Shown: positions 52,148-59,698 of the stretch, one piece after another
Numbering within the stretch: position 1 is the first letter of the stretch
Layout of the letters: each line of letters begins with the position of its first letter
Assembly: GCF_028532725.1 (NCBI RefSeq)
Contig: NZ_JAQKGU010000003.1
Location: 124,001-188,000, forward strand
Reading direction: 5' to 3'
DNA: 64,000 nucleotides
DNA from: Desulfovibrio sp. Fe33
Lineage (GTDB): Bacteria; Desulfobacterota; Desulfovibrionia; Desulfovibrionales; Desulfovibrionaceae
Program-made: the position numbers and the translations under genes
The notes under the pieces: generated by a model
Told to the model about the DNA's origin: nothing
The model's input: only the letters and a program-made list of their open reading frames with translations
Database searches by the model: none

Positions 52148-53887
52148 ATGAGCCTTTTTTTGTGCCTTCAGGGCCACACCTATCACTATCGAAAAGTCAT
52201 TCCGATTGCCCTTCGCCCCTATTTGGGAAAACGAGAGATCAAGAAAAGCCTTGAAACTGGGAATAAACTTGAAGCGAGGGGCAAGGCTTTGTTATTAGCT
52301 GTAAAAGTTGAAAGAGCTATAACTCAATCGAGAAAAACAATGAGTGACAAATCCCTTTCCAAATCTGAAAAAACAGCTCTCATAGCTGAGTATTTCCATT
52401 TCCTTTTAATGCTGCAAGACAGGCACCTTGATAGGGATTATGCTGATTATCCAATTATGAGAATGCTAGAAAAAGAAATGGGGTTAAATGTTCAACCCAA
52501 CATTGATGCCCTAAAATATAGCGAAGAATATTCCTTAGAAGACTCGCAATATCTTCATAAGAAGAGGGATTATGAACAGATTAAAACACTGATGCCTGCC
52601 TGTGCTTGTATTAATGGAAAAACAATTACTGAAGCAGATTTGACTGGCAGTTTTCTTCAAGCTCTTTCTTTGGCTCAAATTGATGCAAACAAGCTGATAT
52701 GCGCGAGGAAGAACGGAGAGAATCCTCCTATTCCCAGTCAATACGATTTAGACCCAATTGCCGAGGCCCACGACCCAATCCCTAAGTCTCACAGCACAGA
52801 GCCTTCCGTACCTTTTAAACAAGTCATTGAAGAATACACAAAGGACAGGCTTGCAATAGGTAAATGGACAGACAAAACGAAAGACGAAAACCATGCTTTA
52901 TATAACAATTTCATAGACTTTGCAGGGACTACAATCACTTGCGCTGAAATCAACTATCATCTTATCAGCGACTTTCGTGAAGCGTTGAAAAAACTTCCAG
53001 TCAATCGCAATAAATTCTCAAAATATAGGAATAAAACGATTTCTCAACTTATTGAAATGGATGTAGAAAAAACAATATCTACGACAACAGTCAACAAGAA
53101 CCTTAACAGGTTATCTACTCTGCTAAAATTTGCTGTAAAACTCGGCTACATGCCAAACAACCCCGCTGAAGGCATGGAAATACCAGTCGATCAAAAAGAC
53201 TCTGAGCAACGAGAAGTATTTTCAAACGCCGACTTGCAAAAACTATTCAATTCTTCCCAGTACATAGCAGATAATTTTGCACATGCCTTTATGTTCTGGT
53301 TTTGTCCGATCGCCCTTTTTACAGGAATGAGACAAACAGAAATAGCACAACTCCATTTGTCTGATATTTATCAAAAAGATGGAGTTTGGGTTATTGATGT
53401 TAATGACGACTCAAAGAACAAAAAGATAAAAAACAAAAACGCAAGGCGGCTTATCCCGCTTCATTCATTTTTATCGACAGGGCTGAACCTGCCAAACTAT
53501 GCCGCACACTTAAAAAGCAATGGGTATGACCGCTTATTCCCTGAACTCTCATATGGGCGTGATGGATACGGGCAAGCGGTTAGTCGCTGGTTCAATGGTC
53601 ATGGTGATGGCGTCACTAATGGCTACAAAAAAGCTTGTGGCATTAAGGGACAAAAGAAAGTCTTTCACTCATTTAGACACACGCTCATTAATCACCTGAA
53701 ACAAAAACAAGTCGATCAACTCTTGCTTCATGAATTTGACGGTCATTCCCACGGCACTATGACTTTAGACCGATACGGTAAGGCGTACACTCCTCAACTC
53801 ATGTACGATCAAATTGTGAGCCAGATAACATTCGACAAGGAATTGGACCTGGGCCACCTGATGAAGTCTAAATTTGTTTTAGATTGA
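52148..53887 (+). CDS. Tyrosine-type site-specific integrase of the island
   Basis: A phage-type integrase of about 579 aa. The N-terminal part (LFLCLQGHTYHYRKVIPIALRPYLGKREIKKSLETGNKLEARGKAL) is the DUF6538-like arm-binding domain. A SAM-like core-binding domain lies at about 210-320. The catalytic domain has Arg in LFTGMRQTEIAQL, a Lys-rich beta hairpin (NDDSKNKKIKNKNARRLIPLH), HSFRHTLINHL, and GHSHGTMTLDRYGKAY with the nucleophilic Tyr. It would integrate the island at ssrA and, with help, excise it. The ATG at 52148 has a GAGGA site; an ATG at 52136 is also in frame. Strongly AT-rich compared with the chromosome. Confidence 0.93.
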   Translation: MSLFLCLQGHTYHYRKVIPIALRPYLGKREIKKSLETGNKLEARGKALLLAVKVERAITQSRKTMSDKSLSKSEKTALIAEYFHFLLMLQDRHLDRDYADYPIMRMLEKEMGLNVQPNIDALKYSEEYSLEDSQYLHKKRDYEQIKTLMPACACINGKTITEADLTGSFLQALSLAQIDANKLICARKNGENPPIPSQYDLDPIAEAHDPIPKSHSTEPSVPFKQVIEEYTKDRLAIGKWTDKTKDENHALYNNFIDFAGTTITCAEINYHLISDFREALKKLPVNRNKFSKYRNKTISQLIEMDVEKTISTTTVNKNLNRLSTLLKFAVKLGYMPNNPAEGMEIPVDQKDSEQREVFSNADLQKLFNSSQYIADNFAHAFMFWFCPIALFTGMRQTEIAQLHLSDIYQKDGVWVIDVNDDSKNKKIKNKNARRLIPLHSFLSTGLNLPNYAAHLKSNGYDRLFPELSYGRDGYGQAVSRWFNGHGDGVTNGYKKACGIKGQKKVFHSFRHTLINHLKQKQVDQLLLHEFDGHSHGTMTLDRYGKAYTPQLMYDQIVSQITFDKELDLGHLMKSKFVLD

Positions 53888-53917
53888 ATAGTACAAGAGC
53901 ATCGCCGCCCAAAAGAA

Positions 53918-53946
53918 TAAAGCCGAACACATTAGTCCGGCTTTTT
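53918..53946 (+). terminator. Terminator after the integrase gene
   Basis: The stem agccg / cggct, extended by flanking a-t pairs, is followed by ttttta. Confidence 0.7.
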
Positions 53947-54077
53947 ATATCCTTGATTGGGGGAAGCGTACAGGAGTGTTCCGAGCAGATCTACGCTAAC
54001 CCTCAGAAGTGTCACAGTTGGCAAGAAATTGGTAATCGCTTCCCCTTGTCGAAAACAACCCTTCACTACTCTAGGGG

Positions 54078-54410
54078 CTACCTGAGGTTTCCATCAAAAT
54101 ACATATCTATTAATTTTGTATAATCATCTCCGATCATAAGTAATTTAATTTTACAGTCATATACAAATTTAGTGTAGCCATTATAACCTCCTAGCGAATT
54201 TTTGCCATCAAACTCGCCTCGTACAATATATGTTTGTGTTGATCTCCAGTATCCTTTTTCAATATTTCTAAATTTTGCCGATTCAGGATCTTTTAATCTC
54301 TCCCTTACAGCGTCTTTAGCTTCTTCTAAACTTGGACTATACAATGTGTCACAAGCTTGCAAACACCCAATCATAAAAAAAACGAGAATCAAACAACTCA
54401 CCCTGCGCAT
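54078..54410 (-). CDS. Small lipoprotein of the island
   Basis: A 110-aa lipoprotein: signal MRRVSCLILVFFMIGCLQAC with a lipobox (LQAC), then SPSLEEAKDAVRERLKDPESAKFRNI and VRGEFDGKNSLGGYNGYTKFVYD. This AVxxxLKDPxSAKFR...GxxNxKNSxGGYxG pattern is a widespread small exported family often found on phages and islands; no function is established. Superinfection exclusion is one idea but unproven. An AAGGAG Shine-Dalgarno precedes the ATG. Confidence 0.8.
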   Translation of the reverse strand: MRRVSCLILVFFMIGCLQACDTLYSPSLEEAKDAVRERLKDPESAKFRNIEKGYWRSTQTYIVRGEFDGKNSLGGYNGYTKFVYDCKIKLLMIGDDYTKLIDMYFDGNLR

Positions 54411-54612
54411 TGCATTCTCCTTTTATTCGAAATAATTATCTAAATCAAATATGTTCCTTCTGTTGTATAAACAGACAAATGAACTAAAAGACTCAAGTGT
54501 TGTCCTGCAAATCAACGGCTAAGGCACATATTTAATAGTCATGAATGCTAGCGTTACGTCTCATTGATGAATACCAATGCAAAGCCATTTTAGAGGGATG
54601 CCCCTAATGGTT

Positions 54613-54948
54613 TTAATCATTTGAAACCGCCTCAACTTCTGAGCCACAATGTTTGCATTTAACTGCCTTCGCCTTAATCAATTCAGCACAGTGAGGACAT
54701 TCTCTTTCATCGGACAAATCGGTCCGTGTTATGGGTTCAGGATGCTTGTCTGCATTTACTCGTTTTTTTGACCTCATCCGACTTCCCAAACCAACTAAAA
54801 TCAAGCCCGGAAATACGAAAACTAGCATATTAAACATTAACCCCATTGTTAATATGCCAGACGCCCCTGAAGTCCACGGCATACCAACAATGTTCCCGCC
54901 CCCTATAAGTGCCCAAATCCCTCCAATAACGATCAAAAGCGTTCCCAT
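54613..54948 (-). CDS. Membrane protein with C-terminal zinc ribbon
   Basis: A protein of about 111 aa: two transmembrane helices (about residues 2-24 and 33-57), a basic linker (GSRMRSKKR) and a zinc ribbon with two CxxC knuckles (CPHCAELIKAKAVKCKHCG). I choose the start at 54948 because an AGGAGGA Shine-Dalgarno lies 6 nt upstream; the longer frame to 55143 shows no family sequence. Such helix-plus-ribbon proteins are common on mobile elements and have no assigned role. Confidence 0.75.
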   Translation of the reverse strand: MGTLLIVIGGIWALIGGGNIVGMPWTSGASGILTMGLMFNMLVFVFPGLILVGLGSRMRSKKRVNADKHPEPITRTDLSDERECPHCAELIKAKAVKCKHCGSEVEAVSND

Positions 54949-54968
54949 TGTTCCTCCTATTTTTCTAC

Positions 54969-55023
54969 GTTCAGTATCCATATCTTTAATAGTCAAGTGT
55001 GTAAACACGGATAGATACTGAAC
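54969..55023. promoter_or_regulatory. Inverted repeat in the leader of the zinc-ribbon gene
   Basis: A perfect 10-bp inverted repeat (gttcagtatc / gatactgaac, 54969-54978 with 55014-55023) encloses a smaller palindrome gtgtgtaaacac. It lies 20-75 nt upstream of the gene start and could be an operator or an mRNA leader structure. Confidence 0.5.
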
Positions 55024-55428
55024 TTCAAAACTCTGAAAAAATCTGTGTCCAAGTCTCTGAGCGCATAGAAGGCACTGGGTACTCAAAGATTCAAACGAGG
55101 GGGGGCATGGTGGACCTCGGCTCTCTGTTTTTTCTCGTTTCAATAAATTCAGATGGTTACCCTAAAAGTCCTATATATCCAATCTCTCAAATAAATTTAA
55201 GGCGTTTTAGGTCTGTTCTGGTAGGTGGATACCATTTTAGCTCTAGGATGCGTCTACGCTCTAAGTTTATCCTTACAACGGGGCTTTCAAGGCACGTTTG
55301 GATTGCTTCCCTACCCTATTCTTTCCCTTCACTGAATTTGTCTCAATAGAGTGTACCCAACTGATACACGATCGGCCCCCCTGAAAAGCAAGGGTTTTCG
55401 TGTAACTTTAAGGTTGATTTTTATTTTG
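55024..55428. other. Gap between the zinc-ribbon gene and the serine recombinase
   Basis: About 400 bp with no supported gene; open frames here lack Shine-Dalgarno sites and motifs. Confidence 0.45.
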
Positions 55429-55457
55429 TTGACACAATTCTCATTTAGGTCTAAATC
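55429..55457 (+). promoter_or_regulatory. Probable sigma-70 promoter of the serine recombinase gene
   Basis: TTGACA (55429-55434) and TAAATC (55452-55457) are 17 nt apart, 46 nt before the chosen ATG. Confidence 0.6.
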
Positions 55458-55502
55458 TATTTGCAACAGATAGAAGCAATCAACCCCACGGAGATCGTCA
55501 GC

Positions 55503-56054
55503 ATGAGCAAGCATATTGGTTATATCAGAGTCAGCACGTTAGATCAGAACACAGAGCGTCAACTTGATGGCGTTAAACTCGACAAGGTGTATGAGGAAAA
55601 GATCAGCGGAGCGACCACACAGCGGCCCCAGCTCCAAGCTTGTCTGGATTATCTGAGAGACTCCGACTTTCTCCATATTCATTCAATGGACCGCCTTGCG
55701 CGAAGCATGAGAGACATTGAAGACCTCGTGAAGGAACTCACCGAAAGAGGCGTGACAGTTCAATTTCACAAGGAAGGATGGATATTCAACGGAAAGATGG
55801 ATGCAACTCAAACGCTCCTCTTCCAGATGCTCGGTGCTGTCTCGCAATTTGAGCGGTCTATCATCCGAGAGAGACAGGCAGAAGGGATTGCAAAGGCAAA
55901 AGCCAAGGGGAAGTACAAGGGCAGGAAGCCCAAGCTCTCTGAGGAGGAAATAAGCGAGATCAGGCGGCGCAGTGAGGAAGGCGAGGAAAAGAAGACGCTA
56001 GCTGAGGAATTCGGGATTAGTAGGCAGACTCTCTACAGGCTTATCAAGGTTTAA
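55503..56054 (+). CDS. Serine recombinase (resolvase/invertase family)
   Basis: A 183-aa protein. The catalytic Ser is S11 in YIRVSTLDQN. The catalytic core continues with FLHIHSMDRLARSMRDIEDLV and FQMLGAVSQFERSIIRERQAEGIAKAK, and a C-terminal HTH binds DNA (KLSEEEISEIRRRSEEGEEKKTLAEEFGISRQTLYRLIKV). It is of the Hin/Tn3-resolvase size. Its role on the island may be inversion, resolution of dimers or a second mode of movement. A GGAG Shine-Dalgarno supports the ATG at 55503. No obvious invertible segment is seen nearby. Confidence 0.93.
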   Translation: MSKHIGYIRVSTLDQNTERQLDGVKLDKVYEEKISGATTQRPQLQACLDYLRDSDFLHIHSMDRLARSMRDIEDLVKELTERGVTVQFHKEGWIFNGKMDATQTLLFQMLGAVSQFERSIIRERQAEGIAKAKAKGKYKGRKPKLSEEEISEIRRRSEEGEEKKTLAEEFGISRQTLYRLIKV

Positions 56055-56074
56055 CAAGATATGAATCAACTCCC

Positions 56075-56104
56075 AAAGGCCCATGTAACAGTGGGCTTTT
56101 CTTT
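56075..56104 (+). terminator. Terminator after the serine recombinase
   Basis: The stem aaggccca / tgggcttt is followed by tctttg. Confidence 0.7.
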
Positions 56105-56152
56105 GCTTCTTTCTATCTTGGCGTGTATCTGAATTTTGGAGGTCAAATAGCA

Positions 56153-57187
56153 ATGGCAGAATGGTCAAGAGAAGAGGTTACAGCAACGGTCCGTGACTAT
56201 CTGGAAATGCTCCAGGCTGAATTGAACGGGGAGAAGTATGTCAAAGCTCATCATCGAAAAGAGCTATTGAAATTTCTGGAAGATCGCACAAACGGAGCAG
56301 TTGAACGCAAGCACCAGAATATCAGCGCAGTTCTTCGCAAGCATGGCTATCCCTTTATTGAAGGGTATAAGCCTTTAAGTGCATATCAAGGGCTTTTGGA
56401 AGAGGTTGTTTTAGAAGAATTGAGCAAACAAGGAATTAATCGCTCATATCCTCAAACCTACCGTTCCTGGACAATCCTTTCACTTTCGTTAGCGACCAAG
56501 CAAATGGACAAGTCCTCATTTTTGCATCATGGCACAGGGGTTCCAAAGGAATTTGCCTACTTTTTCGAGTTCAATCCAAAAATGGAAAGTCGAGAAGTTA
56601 TTCTTGCCCATCGGGGTGTTGAATACTTTGCAAGCCTATACCCTGACCCAAAGGACCGGATTAGGCTGTTATGGCGTTCTGATTTCTCAACTGTTATCGA
56701 AACAACCTTCCCTTCATATTTTGAGAGATTCAGTGCTGACCTATCTGTGCCTTTGCCTCCCCACATGAAATTTGTGAAAGAGCGTTCTGACGTTTATCAA
56801 ATCAGCTTCGTTGTCCCAAATGAAGATGAATCGGACCAAGAGCAAAATGATATTCCTAGTCCGACACAAGGCAGAAATGAAGGGGCAAAAATATCATATC
56901 AGGCAACCCGATATGAAAGAAACCCTCAAAACCGCCTAGAAGCTATCAGGATTCATGGAACTAAGTGTTCTGTGTGCGGGATGGACTTTGGAGAAAAGTA
57001 TGGAACCTGGGGCGAGGGTTTTATTGAGATTCACCACGTTACCCCGTTGGCTATGGGAGAGGCTGAACAAGAAGTGAACCCAGCAACAGATCTGGTTCCT
57101 GTTTGCTCCAATTGCCATAGAATGATTCACCGTCATGGCAAGGTTTTATCAATTGCAGCCGCTAGAGACCTATTAGAGAAAAAATAG
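56153..57187 (+). CDS. HNH endonuclease (McrA-like), possible restriction enzyme
   Basis: A 344-aa protein. Residues 1-110 (MAEWSREEVTATVRDYLEMLQAELNGEKYVKAHHRKELLKFLEDRTNGAVERKHQNISAVLRKHGYPFIEGYKPL) form a conserved N-terminal domain found in many stand-alone HNH restriction-like proteins. The C-terminal HNH domain has CSVCGMDFG, EIHHVTPLAMGE, LVPVCSNCHRMIHR, that is, two zinc CxxC knuckles around the catalytic His. No methyltransferase is encoded next to it, so if it is a restriction enzyme it is likely to be type IV (acting on modified DNA). This is inference. A GGAGG site 11 nt upstream supports the ATG at 56153. AT-rich. Confidence 0.85.
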   Translation: MAEWSREEVTATVRDYLEMLQAELNGEKYVKAHHRKELLKFLEDRTNGAVERKHQNISAVLRKHGYPFIEGYKPLSAYQGLLEEVVLEELSKQGINRSYPQTYRSWTILSLSLATKQMDKSSFLHHGTGVPKEFAYFFEFNPKMESREVILAHRGVEYFASLYPDPKDRIRLLWRSDFSTVIETTFPSYFERFSADLSVPLPPHMKFVKERSDVYQISFVVPNEDESDQEQNDIPSPTQGRNEGAKISYQATRYERNPQNRLEAIRIHGTKCSVCGMDFGEKYGTWGEGFIEIHHVTPLAMGEAEQEVNPATDLVPVCSNCHRMIHRHGKVLSIAAARDLLEKK

Positions 57188-57486
57188 AGTACAGGGGAGC
57201 AAATCAAAACGAGCAAAAGAATAAGGTCATTTCAACCATTTAAAGGTCATAATTCCCAAAGCTCTTTAACATGCTGCAACTAATTGATATTTATTGTTAA
57301 TATTCAGTCGGGTTACGCTTGAATTAGATATGGTATCAAGTAAATCAGACACAAAAAACTCAAAATCGTAATACGTTTTGTAATACGTTTTTGATCTATG
57401 CTCTTTAGGAATTCTCAAGCATAAACGGATTGGACAAGAGAATAGGCTTACTTTGAGCGACTCGCAGGAATTCTGTCCAGTTCAAG
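57188..57486. other. Gap between convergent HNH and polymerase-like genes
   Basis: 300 bp, AT-rich, no gene. Near 57370-57393 the 12-mer gtaatacgtttt occurs twice in tandem, 14 nt apart. Confidence 0.5.
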
Positions 57487-58929
57487 CTAACCAATTCCAA
57501 TGGTGTTATTTGTTTTGAGCACACGCTGATACTCTTCAAGCATTTTTTGCCGTAATAGTTCCTCATCTTCTTCCCAGACAATGAAACTATCGTGAATGGG
57601 GAGACAGGGCTTTCCTTCCTTCGTGAAAAATTTAAGGATATTCGATGCAATGCAGCTATCAATGTTTTGTAGTCTTGTGCCGACTCCAGAAAAGAACCAA
57701 TTCGCTATTGGTGAGTGTAGTTCCTTCAGCCCATCGAAAATTGTACCAATTTCTTCAGTTGTTAGATTTTTCAAAAAACCTTTACTATCATAAATTTTAT
57801 CCCTAAAGGCTTTTTGGGCTTCATCATTATCTTCTGAATTGAACACTATGAGCATTGCCACTTTGCATTCATTTCGCCAATGTTCATAGCCTTTGATTGT
57901 ATATGCATCACCCTCAAAGGGCTTATTGTTAGAACGGGCATATAGCATATTGGCATGTAGGCAGTTGTAATCCAGCTCAACTGTTTTTTTGCCATCAATT
58001 AGAATGTATTCACGAAGTTTCAAAGGGTTGCCATCGGCCCCAAGCCTTCGGTTGTACAAGCACTGGGTAAAATGTCCATAAAACCTGCCTCCGTGGGTAA
58101 AGTTAGTATTGTCAATTTTATTGAAAACCCTCCTAACTTGACCAAAGGCAAAGGTGTCAGCATTGTCAAAGGCACACTGTTCATATGCGGCTTTTTTGAA
58201 ATCAGGCATCTTATCCATTGTAAACTCAAATTGAGACAAGAGTTGATTGTATTCTCTTATGAATTTCTCTTCCTTCTCAATGTTGATACGATAAGAAAGT
58301 CCTAATCCAGTATGACTCACCTTTGGTTTTATTTCATAATACTTTATTGCCTTCACTGACTTTGACTTTCTTTCTCTTCTTTCTCCATCTTTTTTCATTT
58401 TTCCGGTTTTCTTCTTCTCAACTATTTTTTCATGCACATAGATTGGATCAATTTCAGGTCTTAGTTGAACCCTTCCAATAAGAGAATTCAAATATTCTAA
58501 CTTGAAATTTTCGGTTAGAGTTATGATTGTGCATTTCCCTTTCTTAACATCATATTCTGAGAAAAAATTATTATGGCCTTTACGAATCTGAAAAAAGCCA
58601 GAATCTGCCAACTTGTTTACAATTTGAATTATATCCTTACTAAAACCGAGAGGATTATAAGCATTAGATTTGACCCAATAATTAGATGCAAATGGGATAA
58701 TTATTCCTTCATTAGATTTAGAATAACAATAAATGAAATTTAGTAATAATTGTTCCAATGCTAAATTTATTCTTGTTTGAGGCTTTATATTTGAGAAATC
58801 TATTTGAGAACAAATACTTTGAATAAAATTATCAACAAAATATTTATCAGAATCTTCACAAATATACTTTCTAATCCAAATAGATTTTATTTCATCAAAA
58901 CTATTCAATTTAATATCATCAACAGACAC
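57487..58929 (-). CDS. Uncharacterised protein with wHTH-like N-terminus and family-A-polymerase-like C-terminus
   Basis: A 480-aa protein. Residues 55-150 look like a winged helix (FSKDIIQIVNKLADSGFFQIRKG, then a beta wing), as in replication initiators. A Lys-rich linker (168-195) follows. The C-terminal half carries, in the order found in family-A DNA polymerases and T7-like RNA polymerases: GGRFYG (280-285, like the TGR/RGR loop), VELDYNCLHANMLYA (317-331, motif A with D320), R352-x3-K356 (like the O-helix R...K), and PCLPIHDSFIVWEED (441-455, motif C with H446-D447). No 3'-5' exonuclease motifs are seen. The start is GTG with GGAG at 58938-58941. The assignment as a polymerase is inference from motifs; it might instead be a replication or defence protein that has lost catalysis. 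Confidence 0.6.
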   Translation of the reverse strand: MSVDDIKLNSFDEIKSIWIRKYICEDSDKYFVDNFIQSICSQIDFSNIKPQTRINLALEQLLLNFIYCYSKSNEGIIIPFASNYWVKSNAYNPLGFSKDIIQIVNKLADSGFFQIRKGHNNFFSEYDVKKGKCTIITLTENFKLEYLNSLIGRVQLRPEIDPIYVHEKIVEKKKTGKMKKDGERRERKSKSVKAIKYYEIKPKVSHTGLGLSYRINIEKEEKFIREYNQLLSQFEFTMDKMPDFKKAAYEQCAFDNADTFAFGQVRRVFNKIDNTNFTHGGRFYGHFTQCLYNRRLGADGNPLKLREYILIDGKKTVELDYNCLHANMLYARSNNKPFEGDAYTIKGYEHWRNECKVAMLIVFNSEDNDEAQKAFRDKIYDSKGFLKNLTTEEIGTIFDGLKELHSPIANWFFSGVGTRLQNIDSCIASNILKFFTKEGKPCLPIHDSFIVWEEDEELLRQKMLEEYQRVLKTNNTIGIG

Positions 58930-59145
58930 TATAATAACTCCAATATATAACTAGTATAAAGTAAAAGAAGAAAGAAGAAACAATTCTATCATTAGCGGGA
59001 GAAAAGCCCAGAAAGCCTTTAATAGCAACAGAATCTTTGTCTCAAGCTTAAATTTGCATAATTAATAAAACTGTTAATAATATAATAAAACCATAAAGCA
59101 AATAAGACTTCTTCTGGCAAAGTCAAGAGGATGACTGGGTAGTTA
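58930..59145. other. AT-rich leader of the polymerase-like gene
   Basis: About 215 bp, very AT-rich, no gene; it should hold the promoter of the minus-strand gene. Confidence 0.4.
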
Positions 59146-59367
59146 CTACGGTCGACAAATACCACAAGGCTTGAACCCATCATTTATTGCATCATTTCTG
59201 CTTGAAAATACTACAGTGCAATTCTTACAGTTGAAGTACCAACATTCTTTTCTGTGAAAGACATGGGAACTCCTGTTGCCGTGGTACAGTCCTGAATCTG
59301 CTTGGAGCGTTGTTCTTGATTCTGAGAGGCTCTTGCCGTTTTTCCGGTATTCCCCGGCGGTATCGGG
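59146..59367 (-). pseudogene. Remnant of an Ada-type zinc-binding small protein
   Basis: On the minus strand a 73-codon frame is open between two stops and has no ATG, GTG or TTG start. Its end reads YHGNRSSHVFHRKECWYF, then NCKNCTVVFSSRNDAI and GFKPCGICRP, the four-cysteine pattern of the Ada metal-binding domain, which occurs in small exported Desulfovibrio proteins and at the end of some nucleases. The upstream part that should hold a start or signal peptide is missing or out of frame, so I call it a 5'-truncated gene. GC content is higher than in the rest of the island. Confidence 0.55.
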
Positions 59368-59533
59368 TTAGGATGGTTCCAAAGCCCTATTCTGGCTTTT
59401 TGTGCGCCGTTCTGAATCTCTTGCCAATCAGAGCAAAAGGCTTGATTGCAATATCAAATTTATAGTCATCCAGACCGACCGAGACAACCCAAACGAAGCT
59501 CTATTTGAGAACCTGATTGACAAATCATTTTTT

Positions 59534-59580
59534 TAGTACAAAGTTAGTACAAAAGCGGGTACAAAAAATCGCTATGAACC
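59534..59580. promoter_or_regulatory. Right-end arm sites: three phased GTAC repeats and gctatgaacc
   Basis: agtac at 59535 and 59546 and ggtac at 59558 are spaced 11-12 nt; the 10-mer gctatgaacc (59571-59580) is the exact reverse complement of that at 52087-52096. In a circularised island these sites flank the core symmetrically. Confidence 0.65.
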
Positions 59581-59602
59581 TATAATTTTTGCGCTTTTTA
59601 AC

Positions 59603-59623
59603 CGACTCTCCCCGCCTCCACCA
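59603..59623. repeat. Island attachment site, right (attR core)
   Basis: Exact 21-bp copy of the ssrA 3' end including CCA. The GC-rich backbone resumes right after it. Confidence 0.93.
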
Positions 59624-59634
59624 TTTAGACAAGC

Positions 59635-59667
59635 AAAAAGGCCACACCGATCAGGTGTGGCCTTTTT
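59635..59667. terminator. Bidirectional terminator, probably the original ssrA terminator
   Basis: A perfect 14-bp stem (aaaaaggccacacc / ggtgtggccttttt) with a 5-nt loop. It lies 12 nt after attR, that is, where ssrA would end if the island were absent; it also ends the minus-strand gene at 59699. Confidence 0.9.
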
Positions 59668-59698
59668 GCTTTCTTTCGGCGGATTGACGCAGTTGCAA

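Larger units (their letters stand above)
52052..59623. mobile_element. Genomic island integrated at the 3' end of ssrA
   Basis: The segment lies between two copies of the 21-bp ssrA 3' end. It is clearly more AT-rich than either flank and carries a tyrosine integrase beside the left end, a serine recombinase, an HNH endonuclease, a polymerase-like gene and small cargo genes. No tail, capsid, conjugation or toxin-antitoxin genes are seen, so it is an integrative island that may need a helper, or a satellite. The use of tmRNA genes as integration sites is well known. Confidence 0.92.

Noticed and set aside
53884-54123. 79-codon open frame overlapping the integrase stop
   Set aside because: It contains the integrase terminator and runs into the 3' end of the lipoprotein gene on the other strand.
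55107-55349. 80-codon open frame before the serine recombinase
   Set aside because: No ribosome-binding site or recognisable pattern; probably chance in AT-rich DNA.
57370-57393. Tandem gtaatacgtttt repeats as a CRISPR or origin iteron array
   Set aside because: Only two short copies; no array or further iterons.
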